Source: Iodobacter fluviatilis (GTDB lineage: Bacteria; Pseudomonadota; Gammaproteobacteria; Burkholderiales; Chitinibacteraceae). From it: 64,000 nt of DNA. The notes under the pieces are model-generated. The model had not been told where the DNA came from. It made no database searches and worked only from the letters and a program-made list of their open reading frames with translations. A program made the translations under genes and the position numbers. Where the stretch lies: NCBI RefSeq assembly GCF_900451195.1, contig NZ_UGHR01000001.1:2046001-2110000 (forward strand). Direction: 5' to 3'. Each line of letters opens with the position of its first letter. Within the stretch, counting starts at the first letter, position 1. This document shows, in pieces, positions 10,563 through 19,649 of the stretch.

Positions 10563-10597
10563 GTGTAAAGAAGCCTTATCTCACTGGAGCAGTAAGC

Positions 10598-10867
10598 ATG
10601 TCCGTAACAGTTACTCAAAAAGCAGATATCGTTAAGAAGTTTCAACGCACTGAAGGCGATACTGGTAGTCCTGAAGTTCAGGTTGCATTGTTGACAGCGC
10701 GTATCAATGACTTGACACCTCACTTTAAAGCCAACAAGAAAGATCACCACTCACGTCGTGGTTTGCTCAAGATGGTTAGCACACGTCGTCGCCTGCTGGA
10801 TTACTTCAAGCGCGTTAACTCTGAAGGTTACCGTGCTCTGATCGCTGAACTCGGTCTGCGTAAGTAA
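10598..10867 (+). CDS. rpsO: 30S ribosomal protein S15
   Basis: S15 binds the central domain of 16S rRNA early in 30S assembly. The 89 residues match the family length exactly. Visible motifs are the N-terminal [19 protein letters not shown] and the central [20 protein letters not shown] (residues about 50-69), which contact rRNA. A GGAG ribosome binding site lies 8 bases before the ATG. The gene has its own -10 element and is followed by a very strong terminator. The rpsO-pnp order is conserved across proteobacteria. Confidence 0.98.
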   Translation: MSVTVTQKADIVKKFQRTEGDTGSPEVQVALLTARINDLTPHFKANKKDHHSRRGLLKMVSTRRRLLDYFKRVNSEGYRALIAELGLRK

Positions 10868-10872
10868 TAAAG

Positions 10873-10903
10873 AAAGTCGCAGTCGCAAGACTGCGACTTT
10901 TTT
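10873..10903 (+). terminator. rpsO terminator
   Basis: A perfect 12-bp stem (AAAGTCGCAGTC / GACTGCGACTTT) closes on a GCAA tetraloop and runs into a T-tract. Confidence 0.9.
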
Positions 10904-10926
10904 GTTTTTGTATTCTTTAGAGAAGC

Positions 10927-10976
10927 GCCACGGACTTTCCTTGTCATTATTACGCAAGAAACCGTGGCACTTTTTT
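10927..10976 (+). terminator. Second terminator-like hairpin before pnp
   Basis: GCCACGG (10927-10933) pairs with CCGTGGC (10962-10968), with an inner CTTG/CAAG stem, and a T6 run follows at 10971-10976. It may back up the rpsO terminator. Confidence 0.5.
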
Positions 10977-10986
10977 AAATAAGAAC

Positions 10987-11027
10987 CTTCAAACCTGTCA
11001 AACAGCGGTTTCGGCGGCGGGTTGAAG
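10987..11027 (+). promoter_or_regulatory. Hairpin in the pnp leader
   Basis: CTTCAAACC (10987-10995) pairs with GGGTTGAAG (11019-11027), giving six outer pairs, one mismatch and two inner pairs. In E. coli the pnp leader forms a long hairpin that RNase III cuts, after which PNPase represses its own translation. Position suggests the same role, but the stem here is short. Confidence 0.3.
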
Positions 11028-11149
11028 AAGTCCCAGTGTTTTTTACTGAGCCTATTGGTTGTGCCGAAGCCGGCAGCAAGTCAGTCAAGCTGCAGCGGAA
11101 ACCGATCACGCCTTGGACTGGAGGCGTTAGTGTGAAAAAAGGAAAGTCA

Positions 11150-13300
11150 GTGTTCAATAAAATTGTGAAATCATTCCAGTACGGTAAGCATAATGTCACC
11201 ATGGAAATTGGTGAAATTGCCCGTCAGGCTAGCGGCGCCGTTCTGATCAATATGGACGATACCGTTGTTCTCGTGACGGTTGTAGCCGCACGTGACGTTA
11301 AGCCGGGTCAGGATTTCTTTCCGCTGACCGTTGATTACCAAGAGCGTACTTACGCTGCTGGTCGCATCCCAGGTGGTTTCTTTAAACGCGAAGGCCGTCC
11401 TTCCGAAAAAGAAATTTTAACTTGTCGTCTGATTGACCGTCCGATTCGTCCCCTGTTCCCTGAAGGTTTTTATAACGACATCCAGATCATTGCGACCGTG
11501 ATGTCGGTTAATCCTGAAGTTGATCCAGACATCGTTGCGATGCTGGGTGCTTCTGCTGCCTTGTCGATCTCCGGCGTGCCATTTGATGGCCCGATCGGCG
11601 CTGCACGCGTGGCTTATATCAACGGTGAATACGTACTTTGCCCAACCTTATCTGAGCTGAAAACTAGCCAGATGGATCTGGTGGTTGCAGGTACTTCACA
11701 AGCTGTGTTGATGGTTGAATCTGAAGCAGATGAATTGTCTGAATCCATCATGCTGGGCGCTGTGGTATTTGGTCACGAGCAAATGCAAGTGGCGATCAAT
11801 GCCATCAATGAGTTGGCTGATGAAGCGAACCCAGAATTGTTCGTATGGGCTGAGCCTGTTGCCAATGAAGCGCTGATTGCACAAGTTCGTGCAGTGGCTG
11901 CTGCTGGCCTGTCTGAAGCATTCAAATTGCGTCAGAAGCAATTGCGTACTATCAAAATCAATGAAACATGGGCATTGGTTAAGGCTGCACTGATTACCGA
12001 AGAAACCGGTACTCTGGCTGCTAATGAAATCAAAGGTATTTTCAAAGGTCTGGAAGCTGAAATCGTTCGCGGTCAGATTCTGGATGGCTACCCGCGTATT
12101 GATGGCCGTGATACACGTACTGTTCGCCCAATCACGATCCGTACTGGCGTATTGCCACGTACACACGGCTCAGTATTGTTTACCCGTGGTGAAACACAAG
12201 CGATTGCAGTAGCTACGCTGGGTACAAAACTTGACGAGCAAAAAATTGATGCATTGGCCGGTGCTTACACAGATCGCTTTATGCTGCATTACAACTTCCC
12301 ACCGTACTCTACGGGTGAAACAGGCCGTGTAGGTACGCCAAAGCGTCGTGAAATTGGTCACGGTCGTCTGGCTAAGCGTGCACTGGCTGCGATGCTGCCA
12401 TCTGTTGAAGACTTTGGCTACTCGATGCGCGTTGTTTCGGAAATCACCGAATCAAACGGCTCAAGCTCGATGGCTTCGGTTTGTGGTGGTTGTCTGGCGC
12501 TGATGGATGCGGGCGTTCCGATGAAAAACCACGTGGCCGGTATCGCCATGGGCTTGATCAAGGAAGGCAATCGCTTTGCTGTATTGTCTGATATCTTGGG
12601 TGATGAAGATCATTTGGGCGATATGGACTTTAAAGTGGCGGGTACTGAAAACGGTATCACTGCGCTGCAAATGGACATCAAGATCAACGGTATCACTAAA
12701 GAGATCATGAAAGTGGCTCTGGATCAGGCGCAAGAAGGCCGTGTGCATATCCTTGCTATCATGAAAGGCACGATGGAAGGCGCACGCACTGAAGTGAGTG
12801 AGCATGCTCCACGTCTTTACACCATGAAAATCAATCCGGAAAAAATCCGTGATGTGATCGGTAAGGGTGGTTCGGTGATTCGTGCGCTGACCGAAGAAAC
12901 CGGCACTCAGATTGATATCCAGGAAGATGGCACCATCACCATCGCCTCGATCTCTGCTGAAGGCGCGGATGAAGCTAAACGCCGTATCGCTGATATCACT
13001 GCTGAAGTTGAAATCGGCAAAATCTACGAAGGTCCGGTTGTTAAGATTCTGGACAATAACGTTGGCGCGATTGTATCGATCATGCCAGGTAAAGATGGCT
13101 TGGTGCATATCAGTCAAATCGCTAATGAGCGTATCAAAAACGTGGGCGACTACCTGAAAGAAGGCCAAGTTGTGCGTGTTAAAGTGATTGAGCAAGACGA
13201 GCGTGGCCGTATCCGCTTGTCGATTAAAGCGGTAACAAACGAAGAAACACCAGTGGCTGCCGAAGCTGCTGTTGCACCGGTTGAAGCTGCAGCGGAATAA
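11150..13300 (+). CDS. pnp: Polyribonucleotide nucleotidyltransferase (PNPase)
   Basis: PNPase is a trimeric phosphorolytic 3'-5' exoribonuclease and degradosome component. The GTG at 11150 is chosen because an AAGGA ribosome binding site lies 6 bases upstream and the product then begins [13 protein letters not shown], as in Neisseria PNPase. This gives 716 residues. Two RNase PH domains are present: the first has [18 protein letters not shown], and the second, catalytic one has [14 protein letters not shown] and [20 protein letters not shown] segments. The all-alpha linker, a KH domain ([20 protein letters not shown]) and an S1 domain ([16 protein letters not shown]) complete the family layout. 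Extension further upstream has no family support. Confidence 0.97.
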   Translation: MFNKIVKSFQYGKHNVTMEIGEIARQASGAVLINMDDTVVLVTVVAARDVKPGQDFFPLTVDYQERTYAAGRIPGGFFKREGRPSEKEILTCRLIDRPIRPLFPEGFYNDIQIIATVMSVNPEVDPDIVAMLGASAALSISGVPFDGPIGAARVAYINGEYVLCPTLSELKTSQMDLVVAGTSQAVLMVESEADELSESIMLGAVVFGHEQMQVAINAINELADEANPELFVWAEPVANEALIAQVRAVAAAGLSEAFKLRQKQLRTIKINETWALVKAALITEETGTLAANEIKGIFKGLEAEIVRGQILDGYPRIDGRDTRTVRPITIRTGVLPRTHGSVLFTRGETQAIAVATLGTKLDEQKIDALAGAYTDRFMLHYNFPPYSTGETGRVGTPKRREIGHGRLAKRALAAMLPSVEDFGYSMRVVSEITESNGSSSMASVCGGCLALMDAGVPMKNHVAGIAMGLIKEGNRFAVLSDILGDEDHLGDMDFKVAGTENGITALQMDIKINGITKEIMKVALDQAQEGRVHILAIMKGTMEGARTEVSEHAPRLYTMKINPEKIRDVIGKGGSVIRALTEETGTQIDIQEDGTITIASISAEGADEAKRRIADITAEVEIGKIYEGPVVKILDNNVGAIVSIMPGKDGLVHISQIANERIKNVGDYLKEGQVVRVKVIEQDERGRIRLSIKAVTNEETPVAAEAAVAPVEAAAE

Positions 13301-13320
13301 TTGCTGAGTTTTAGCTGATA

Positions 13321-13353
13321 AAAATGCCGGCCTGAAAAGGCCGGCATTTTTTT
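13321..13353 (+). terminator. pnp terminator
   Basis: A perfect 10-bp stem, AATGCCGGCC / GGCCGGCATT, with a TGAAAA loop and a run of T residues follows the pnp stop by about 20 bases. The A-rich upstream side means it may also help end the convergent parA-like transcript. Confidence 0.9.
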
Positions 13354-13372
13354 GCTTGGAAGGAGCGGACCA

Positions 13373-14023
13373 TTAGATTGCGTGCCGCTGCTGGCGCTTA
13401 TTGCTGACCAGCCAATCAAGCAGGGGCTGCCATTGTATGCGGTCTTGTTTGGTTCGGGATGCAGGAAGATCAAATAGGGTTAGCCCGCGCTGAATGCTTT
13501 GCACATAGAGCTGTGTTTCACGAATGCAAGTAAGCAGGGGTAGATCATATTGTTTTAAAAAATCGGTAAGCTGCTGGGCAGATTGAGTGCGTGGGTTTAC
13601 TCTCATGCCCACTACAGCAACAGATATTTCTTCGCGGCGTATAGCTTTTACTTCTGCAAGCTCTTCAAAAAATGCCGCACTGGCCCACATATCAAAAGCA
13701 GAGGGCAATACGGGGATCACCACATGATCAACCCGCATCAGTGCCTGCTTCAGACGCTTGCCGTGCAAGCCCGCAGGAGAATCCAGTACCGCAATACCTG
13801 TGCCTTTGGGTGGTCTTGCTTTTTGATCTTCATCCAAATCCCAGCCCAGAATTTGCGGAGACTCAAGAGGCCGCAGCGATAGCCAGTGGCGGCTGGATTG
13901 CTGGCTGTCTATATCGCCCAGCATGACTGTTTCTTCCTGCCATGCAAACCATGCTGCCAAATGAGTTGAGAGGGTGGATTTGCCGCTGCCACCTTTGGGA
14001 TTTGCAATAAGTATGCTGCGCAT
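13373..14023 (-). CDS. ParA-family ATPase
   Basis: This is a deviant-Walker P-loop ATPase of the ParA/MinD superfamily with 216 residues, a short ParA without an N-terminal DNA-binding domain. The deviant Walker A KGGSGKST is at about 10-17, Walker A' is in the GDIDSQQSS segment near 36-44, and the switch II-like AVLDSPAG is near 78-85. Such proteins position plasmids, chromosome origins or large protein assemblies. It is divergent from a small basic protein gene at 14103, with three 9-bp iterons between them. This layout is typical of ParA / ribbon-helix-helix partition pairs. No plasmid replication gene is nearby, so the cargo is unknown. Confidence 0.85.
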   Translation of the reverse strand: MRSILIANPKGGSGKSTLSTHLAAWFAWQEETVMLGDIDSQQSSRHWLSLRPLESPQILGWDLDEDQKARPPKGTGIAVLDSPAGLHGKRLKQALMRVDHVVIPVLPSAFDMWASAAFFEELAEVKAIRREEISVAVVGMRVNPRTQSAQQLTDFLKQYDLPLLTCIRETQLYVQSIQRGLTLFDLPASRTKQDRIQWQPLLDWLVSNKRQQRHAI

Positions 14024-14047
14024 AATGACCTGAGTGTGAATTCAACA

Positions 14048-14074
14048 GTTTATATTGTTTATATAGTTTATACT
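14048..14074. repeat. Three 9-bp iterons in the parA divergent promoter region
   Basis: GTTTATA occurs three times with an exact 9-bp period at 14048, 14057 and 14066 (units GTTTATATT, GTTTATATA, GTTTATACT). It lies 25 bases from the parA start and about 29 bases before the ATG of the divergent gene. Same-face tandem iterons fit an operator for a ribbon-helix-helix repressor or a small centromere. Confidence 0.7.
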
Positions 14075-14102
14075 GATTTTACCTTATATGGGAGTGCGCA
14101 CT

Positions 14103-14522
14103 ATGGCTTCAAGTAAAGTTAAAGAAATAACTGAAGAAGTTATTGTAGAGCAAGAGAAGCCTGTAGTAAGAAATGTGCCAGCTAGCCGCAGAAGAACAAA
14201 ACAAGTATTGCCAGAGGCGGTGCAAGAGGTGCTAGTAGAGGCGTTGCCTGCGGAGCAGGTATCGCAGATGCATAAGAAAACAAAGCTGACTAAGGTGAAA
14301 AAACCTAGGTTAGTGCGTGATAGCTTTACGATCCCTGAGGCCGAATATATTCAGCTGGCAGAGCTGAAGCAGCGTTGCCTGGAAGCAGGTCTTGCAGTTA
14401 AAAAAAGTGAGTTACTGCGGGCGGGTTTACAGGCCTTGGTGTCGATGCCTGATGAGCGCCTAATAAAGCAATTTGATTCGATAGAAAAGCTTAAAACAGG
14501 AAGGCCCTCTAAGACTGGGTAA
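14103..14522 (+). CDS. Small basic protein, possible ribbon-helix-helix partner of ParA
   Basis: This 139-residue protein starts at the ATG at 14103, with a GGGAG ribosome binding site 8 bases upstream. An in-frame ATG at 14088 overlaps that site. The first 75 residues are charged, Lys/Glu-rich and probably disordered. The last 60 begin RDSFTIPEAEYIQLAELKQR, a beta strand followed by two helices with KKSELLRAGLQAL. This pattern fits a ribbon-helix-helix DNA-binding fold. Divergence from a ParA-like ATPase and the iterons in between suggest that it binds those iterons and acts as a ParB/ParG-like adaptor and autorepressor. No family name is assigned, and the fold call is an inference from pattern. 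Confidence 0.7.
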   Translation: MASSKVKEITEEVIVEQEKPVVRNVPASRRRTKQVLPEAVQEVLVEALPAEQVSQMHKKTKLTKVKKPRLVRDSFTIPEAEYIQLAELKQRCLEAGLAVKKSELLRAGLQALVSMPDERLIKQFDSIEKLKTGRPSKTG

Positions 14523-14642
14523 ACGCATATTTCTTATAAACGGCTGTTCTATTTGGTGATATTCAATCACAAAAAAAGCGTTTTAGGACGGGCTGGTTTG
14601 CTAGGCAGAAAGGCAAATCAGCGGCACTATATTTATGTAATT

Positions 14643-16439
14643 TTAGCCCTTGGTCATTGTACTGGCGTCAAAGCCCAGACGCAGCCCGCCCCAGTGTTGG
14701 CCATTAATATGAATGGGTAAATCTAATTCCGTCAAAATTTCACCCGTGTCACGCACATAGGTTTGTAAAAAGAAGCGTTGCAAGTTTCGTGCTGCGCGCA
14801 AACTCACGGCATCGTTAAATATTCGCTGATCACGGCTGTTGATTAAATCTGTTTCTAAATCACCGCTCATTGCTTTAGAGCACCAGCTGTTATGCGTAGG
14901 TGCATAACCATTTTGATCGACAGCCACTGAAAATTTTCCGCCTGGCGTGCTTTTTACCAGCTGATCATATAGCGCCTGAATCTCATTATTAAACAATGCG
15001 CTATAACCGGTTTTAAATTTAGCAGGATTGGTGTTGGGTATTGCCTGATATCGCTGATCAAAGACATCTATGCCGCGCTCTTTTAATGCAGCAATATGTT
15101 TTGCTATTTGATCTCTGAATTGCGCAGCACGCTGAATTGTGGCGTCCAGCTCTCCTTTGCCAACCGTAAAGCTGCCAATTAATGATTGAACACGCTCTGC
15201 GGCCTGTGCCAAGTCTTGTGAGGAACTGGCAGAATGGCCCATGCGCTCATTCACAGAAAGAGAAAGTTTGTGAATTTCAGTCACATTTGAATTGACCAGC
15301 TCATTTGCTGAAGTAAACAGCTCTAGTGTGCTTGCAATATCAACGAGTGTGACCGAGGTTTGTTCAAAATCCGCCATCATATTTGAGAATTGCAGTGATG
15401 CATTGATCACGACTTCTTTAGTGCTGTTTGCATCCTGATTAATCATTTCTGTTTCATTCAGTGTTTCAGCAACTTGATCCAGCATATTGTCGATATTGTG
15501 CGAAATATCTTCAGTGGCAACGCGTACTTTTTCTGAAAGTTTACGAACCTCATCTGCAACAACTGCAAATCCACGCCCTTGTTCGCCTGCTCTGGCCGCT
15601 TCAATGGCGGCATTCAGCGCCAGTAAATTAGTCTGGCTTGCAATTTCTTTGATTAGGCCAACAATTGATTTAATGCTGGCAGAGCGTTGATTTAAATTAT
15701 CAACAGTCTGGCTGAAAAGCGCCAAGCGCTGGGTGATGGTACTGATTTTCGCGCTGACGTCTTGTAATTCAGCAAAGGATAAGCGTGCAGATTGCAAATT
15801 ATCAGATGTGGTTTTTGATATGTGCTGGGTTCGGTCGGTGATTTGGTTAATGCCGGTGGTAGTTGAATTACTCGCTTCGCAAACCATTTGAGCCAGCTGG
15901 TCTTGTTGTTGGGTTGCAACGGATGACTCTTTAATGTTTTTCATCGACTTTGCCGCTTCCAGCGCAATGCCTACGGTCATGGCCTGTACATTAGCGATGA
16001 TGTCACGCTGCTTGGCCAGAAATAAATTGCAGCTGCGTGCTAATTGGCTGACTTCATCATGAGTAATGGCTGGAATATCTTTGGATAAATCGCCTTCTCC
16101 GCTGGCGGCATCACGAAATACACTGGCAATTAAATTAATTGGCCGTGTAATCCAGTATTTCAGATAGGTGATTTGAATAAGGGCCAGAATGGTGGCTGCA
16201 AACAGGCTGAACCAGCACCAAAATTGAATCTTAATAATAATGCCGAGCAGCTTTTCGCTGTCTGCTGCAGCAAGGTGTAGGGTCTGGCTTAGCTGGCGCA
16301 GGCTGTCTTCGGCCGAGTAGCTGGCGATCAGGATGATGAGGGGGAAGGCGAGAAAGAGCAGAATAAAGGCAAATTTTCTGGCCAGCGTCGGGAGTAATGC
16401 TTTTTCCAGCGAAATGTGGATTTGATTGATCCATTCCAT
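14643..16439 (-). CDS. Methyl-accepting chemotaxis protein
   Basis: This transmembrane chemoreceptor signals to CheA/CheW. From the ATG at 16439 (GGAG upstream) it has 598 residues. An N-terminal anchor segment (residues about 22-40) and a second membrane segment (about 72-92) enclose only about 30 periplasmic residues, so there is no classical periplasmic sensor domain. HAMP-like sequence follows near 95-145. The highly conserved signalling tip, [20 protein letters not shown], lies near residue 275. Beyond the signalling domain is a C-terminal extension of about 180 residues containing NGYAPTHN and GGLRLGFD, which resembles a small PAS/Cache-like module. An in-frame ATG at 16469 lacks a good ribosome binding site. 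No che genes are adjacent. Confidence 0.92.
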   Translation of the reverse strand: MEWINQIHISLEKALLPTLARKFAFILLFLAFPLIILIASYSAEDSLRQLSQTLHLAAADSEKLLGIIIKIQFWCWFSLFAATILALIQITYLKYWITRPINLIASVFRDAASGEGDLSKDIPAITHDEVSQLARSCNLFLAKQRDIIANVQAMTVGIALEAAKSMKNIKESSVATQQQDQLAQMVCEASNSTTTGINQITDRTQHISKTTSDNLQSARLSFAELQDVSAKISTITQRLALFSQTVDNLNQRSASIKSIVGLIKEIASQTNLLALNAAIEAARAGEQGRGFAVVADEVRKLSEKVRVATEDISHNIDNMLDQVAETLNETEMINQDANSTKEVVINASLQFSNMMADFEQTSVTLVDIASTLELFTSANELVNSNVTEIHKLSLSVNERMGHSASSSQDLAQAAERVQSLIGSFTVGKGELDATIQRAAQFRDQIAKHIAALKERGIDVFDQRYQAIPNTNPAKFKTGYSALFNNEIQALYDQLVKSTPGGKFSVAVDQNGYAPTHNSWCSKAMSGDLETDLINSRDQRIFNDAVSLRAARNLQRFFLQTYVRDTGEILTELDLPIHINGQHWGGLRLGFDASTMTKG

Positions 16440-16569
16440 CTTTTTTTCTCCATGTTTCATCAGAAACAAAGGGCATTTTCTTATTTTTATTATTCGTTTG
16501 TCATCCCGGAGTGCGGGCTGAAATTACTCTGTATTCAAAAAAATATTTAATGCGTAAGAAGCAAAATAT

Positions 16570-16596
16570 GCCTGAAAGAAGGGGCTTCTTTCAGGC
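16570..16596 (-). terminator. Terminator hairpin for the thioesterase-terB unit
   Basis: A perfect 12-bp stem (GCCTGAAAGAAG / CTTCTTTCAGGC) with a 3-base loop lies about 43 bases after the terB-like stop. Only a short T-stretch follows on the minus strand. It is close to symmetric and could also insulate the chemoreceptor gene. Confidence 0.6.
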
Positions 16597-16638
16597 CTGT
16601 GCTCAATAGGGGGCTTATTCTATTGCTGCCCTTACGGC

Positions 16639-17052
16639 CTATGATTCAAAAGCAGATTGCAATGAATCAAGTGTAAGGTGCCAGTGATTGAGCATATGGC
16701 CGAATACAGCAAGTTCTGCATCATTAATAATTTGATCTGATTTAGATAAATCAAGCGCCATAGCTGCAACATGTAAACGTTTTTTGGGATCACTCACATT
16801 ATCTAAAATAAGATCAATTCGCTCACGATTAATCAGGCTGATTCGGCCATCTTCATCTGCTTCATCAGATATGTCATTACAGTAATCTTGTAAAACCTGA
16901 ATAAACCCTTTGCGGCTGATGCCAATGGCTTCATAAACATGTAAGTGCTCTAATTCTTCCAGCTCTTCAGGATTGAAATTGCCATCACAGACCATTTGCA
17001 TGACTAAAACCCGAGCCATTGCTTCAGGGCTGTTGTTTGCGTATTTTTTCAT
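16639..17052 (-). CDS. TerB-like protein
   Basis: This 137-residue all-helical protein fits the TerB (tellurite resistance B) fold: an acidic segment VCDGNFNPEELEELEHL near residues 21-37 and a second half containing SKSDQIINDAELAVFGHML near 103-121. TerB-type domains bind metal through clustered acidic residues and occur in membrane-associated stress complexes. A single stand-alone gene does not imply tellurite resistance. The start at 17052 has AAGGGA 5 bases upstream and lies inside the end of the thioesterase gene (29-base overlap), so translation is probably coupled. Confidence 0.72.
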   Translation of the reverse strand: MKKYANNSPEAMARVLVMQMVCDGNFNPEELEELEHLHVYEAIGISRKGFIQVLQDYCNDISDEADEDGRISLINRERIDLILDNVSDPKKRLHVAAMALDLSKSDQIINDAELAVFGHMLNHWHLTLDSLQSAFES

Positions 17053-17494
17053 TTGTTTCCCTTATGGCATTGATCGCCTGTTCAAAAGACGCAGGCATGG
17101 ATGCTCGTTTATGTGTTGTGTGATAATCAAAAAAAACAATCGATGTTTTGGCAAGCGCAATTTCAGTCTGATCAGTTACATTACTGACCCGGTAATACAA
17201 ATCAAAACCAACACGGTTTAGTTGATCCACCCGTAGTGCAATATTGAGCTGATCAGCTAAAAAGGCCTCATGCCGAAATTGAATTTCAACATCCGCCAAT
17301 ATAATGCCAGGCGTTGTTGCATTGCCTAATTCTGTATAGTTTAAATAAGCCAGAAAACGAACCCTTGCTTCGTGAAGCATACCAAGTAATGCCTGATTTG
17401 CAAGATGATTGCCATAATTAAGATCAGTCACCCGTACATTCAGTTGTGTTTCAAAATCTGAGCCTTCTGGCAAAGTGAGTTTAAGTCTTGGCAT
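17024..17494 (-). CDS. Acyl-CoA thioesterase, hotdog fold
   Basis: This is a 4HBT-type thioesterase. From the ATG at 17494 it has 156 residues beginning MPRLKLTLPEG. The motif VTDLNYGNHLANQALLGMLHEAR (residues about 22-44) holds the conserved Asp and Asn-His of the 4-hydroxybenzoyl-CoA thioesterase superfamily. The IQFRHEAFLADQLNIALRV strand region and VFFDYHTTHKRASMP follow. An in-frame start at 17554 would add 20 residues with no family similarity. The substrate is not evident. It overlaps the terB-like gene by 29 bases and is probably cotranscribed with it. Confidence 0.82.
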   Translation of the reverse strand: MPRLKLTLPEGSDFETQLNVRVTDLNYGNHLANQALLGMLHEARVRFLAYLNYTELGNATTPGIILADVEIQFRHEAFLADQLNIALRVDQLNRVGFDLYYRVSNVTDQTEIALAKTSIVFFDYHTTHKRASMPASFEQAINAIRETNEKIRKQQP

Positions 17495-17614
17495 TATTAA
17501 ATGGGCGGTTAAACATATGCGGACGAGTGTATGCTGAAGCTTTATGCAAGGCAACCGTGGCTTGCTGTTAAACTAAACATGTATATCTGTATCTTTTAAA
17601 TAAGGAGACTGATC

Positions 17615-18070
17615 ATGTACCAACGTATTTTAGTGCCCGTCGATAATAGTGATACCAGTGCGGCAGCGATTATTGAAGGGCGGCGTTTTGCAGGGGATCA
17701 AAGAGCAAAAGTGAAACTGATCCATGTTGTTGATTTGGCTCAATTTGCATGGAGCGCAAATGAATTTCTGGATGTGCCGCAATTGCAAAATGCCTTGCGT
17801 CAATCGGGCGAGAAACTACTGGCCGAGCTGGCAGAAGGATTAAGAGCGGATGGTCTGGATGTGGAAACCAGCCTGCTGGAATCATGGGGCGGCAATTTGG
17901 CGCTGGCGATTGTGAATGAAGCAAGTAGCTGGCCGGCAGATTTAATTGTGATGGGGACACATGGCTATGGTGGGCTGACTCATTTATTAATGGGTAGCGT
18001 GGCCGAAGGCGTTGTGCATGCCACACCTGTGCCTGTGTTATTAGTGAGAGCGAAGGCGAATGACAAGTAA
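17615..18070 (+). CDS. Universal stress protein, UspA family
   Basis: This 151-residue cytoplasmic USP-domain protein begins MYQRILVPVDNSDTSAAAI. The C-terminal nucleotide-binding motif GTHGYGGLTHLLMGSVAE (G-x2-G-x9-G-S) near residues 115-132 predicts ATP binding, as in the UspFG/MJ0577 group. An AAGGAG ribosome binding site precedes the start. It overlaps the downstream radical SAM gene by 11 bases, so the two are probably translated together, though a shared role is not apparent. Confidence 0.92.
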   Translation: MYQRILVPVDNSDTSAAAIIEGRRFAGDQRAKVKLIHVVDLAQFAWSANEFLDVPQLQNALRQSGEKLLAELAEGLRADGLDVETSLLESWGGNLALAIVNEASSWPADLIVMGTHGYGGLTHLLMGSVAEGVVHATPVPVLLVRAKANDK

Positions 18071-18917
18071 GACCGTTTTGCAAGTGATTGACCACAGCCG
18101 GGATAGCGCCGGCTGTGTTTATGTTTACCCCGTCGTTTCGCGGCGTGCAGGGGGGGTTTCTGTTGGGATTAATCTTAATCCGAATAACGCCTGCAACTGG
18201 CGCTGCGTGTACTGTCAGGTGCCGGATTTAAAGCGGGGTGGTGCGCCAGAGCTGGATTTGGATTTAATGGAGGCCGAGTTGCGCCATCTGCTGCACGATA
18301 TTGTGCAGGGCGATTTTATGCAGACCCGAGTCCCGCCTGAGGCCAGACGCTTGAATGATGTTGCGTTTTCCGGAAATGGCGAGCCCACGAGTAGCTTGCA
18401 GTTTTTAGCCTGCGCAGAGCGGGTGATGGCTGTTCTTCGTGATTTTGATCTGGCAGGGAAAATTAAGCTGGTACTGATTACCAATGGCAGTCAGTTAGAC
18501 CGCAAGCAAGTGCAGGAAGCATTGAGCCTGATGAGTGAGTCAGGTGGAGAAGTGTGGTTTAAGCTGGATCGCGCGCCGGAAGACGGATTTTCAGTGGTAA
18601 ATCAGATCTCGCATAAGCGCACGCAAGTTGCACGGCGTTTAATGCTGGCAGCCAAATATTGTCCTACATGGATTCAAACCTGTATGTTTGAAATGGATGG
18701 CGCTTTGCCCGATGAGGCGCAATTACAAGGCTACCTAGATTTTTTGCAGGAAAGCATTGCTGCAGGCGTCAAAATAAAAGGTGTGTTGCTCTATGGGTTG
18801 GCGCGGCCTTCAATGCAGGCAGAAGCAGGCCGCCTAGCCGCAGCACCTGCAATATGGATGCAGGAATTAGCCCAGCGGATCACTGGGCTTGGGCTAGAAG
18901 TGAAATTAAGCCTGTAA
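18060..18917 (+). CDS. Radical SAM protein
   Basis: This 285-residue protein has the radical SAM [4Fe-4S] motif in NACNWRCVYCQVPD (Cys-x3-Cys-x2-Cys) at about residues 43-56. It also has the glycine-rich FSGNGEPTSS motif near 98-107 that contacts the methionyl group of SAM. The GINLNPNNACNWRC context and overall length match an uncharacterised family of stand-alone radical SAM proteins in betaproteobacteria. The substrate is unknown. The start at 18060 lies inside the UspA gene, indicating coupled expression. The 3' end overlaps the convergent HTH gene by 12 bases. Confidence 0.85.
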   Translation: MTSKTVLQVIDHSRDSAGCVYVYPVVSRRAGGVSVGINLNPNNACNWRCVYCQVPDLKRGGAPELDLDLMEAELRHLLHDIVQGDFMQTRVPPEARRLNDVAFSGNGEPTSSLQFLACAERVMAVLRDFDLAGKIKLVLITNGSQLDRKQVQEALSLMSESGGEVWFKLDRAPEDGFSVVNQISHKRTQVARRLMLAAKYCPTWIQTCMFEMDGALPDEAQLQGYLDFLQESIAAGVKIKGVLLYGLARPSMQAEAGRLAAAPAIWMQELAQRITGLGLEVKLSL

Positions 18918-19232
18918 GTGGTTGGAGGCAGAATGCTGACGCGGCTTTTCTTCGCTGTGAGCTTGTGCCGCTGCACGCAGTGTGTTGTACAGCTCTACGC
19001 GTTCTTCGCGCAGGTGTTGAATGATTTGGTAGTCTTCGCGGTTGATGCGTTCTAAGTCGATTTGCTCAACATGAACAACGCGCAGCAGCTCACGAACCGG
19101 ACGCGGCATATTACGGCCACTTTCATAGCGCGAGCCGCCACTTTGCGTTACGCCAATTTTGCTCCAGAATTCTTGCTGGTTCATGCCGAGCTGCTGACGA
19201 ACTTCACGTGGATTAATGATCTGGTTTTGCAT
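18906..19232 (-). CDS. Helix-turn-helix transcriptional regulator, XRE-like
   Basis: This 108-residue DNA-binding protein has an N-terminal XRE/Cro-type helix-turn-helix in PREVRQQLGMNQQEFWSKIG (residues 8-27), followed by TQSGGSRYESGR, the recognition-helix region. The C-terminal half is helical and probably mediates dimerisation. It is convergent with the radical SAM gene, overlapping it by 12 bases. A TGACGTCA palindrome at 19298-19305, 66 bases upstream of its start, is a possible operator. The target genes are unknown. Confidence 0.82.
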   Translation of the reverse strand: MQNQIINPREVRQQLGMNQQEFWSKIGVTQSGGSRYESGRNMPRPVRELLRVVHVEQIDLERINREDYQIIQHLREERVELYNTLRAAAQAHSEEKPRQHSASNHLQA

Positions 19233-19649
19233 AGTGTTTCCTCTTTGTGGCGCATGTGCTGGCAGGGCGTACCTGCAGCCTCATGTCATCTGAATGTTGA
19301 CGTCATTTTAACGATCAAATCCATAATGCACATGTCACTATTACACGATTAAGGCCGTAACAATTTACGCAAATGCAAGGGAACTTATTGCGCTCTATTT
19401 AAAGAACAATAGCTAAGTAAGTGTTTATTTTGAATAAAACGCTCAAATGAAAATTATTCATAATTTAATGGCTGGCTTAATTTAGATGGCGTAAGTAGTC
19501 CTGCTTATAGAAAATATTTTCAGGTAATTTTCGATGTGCCGGATTAAATATAAGGCAATCATTTTTAGCGTCAAATCAAATGTTTTTTGTAAAGTAATGT
19601 GTAAATATCCTCGGCGAGGCTATGCTTCATTTATATGGGCGGTGAAACA
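19233..19649. other. Divergent intergenic region, HTH regulator / solute-binding protein
   Basis: About 420 bases, AT-rich, with no credible reading frame. It holds an 8-bp palindrome TGACGTCA (19298-19305) and repeated CATGTCA words near 19283 and 19331, which could be operators for the HTH protein. No clear promoter for the plus-strand gene was identified. Confidence 0.5.
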
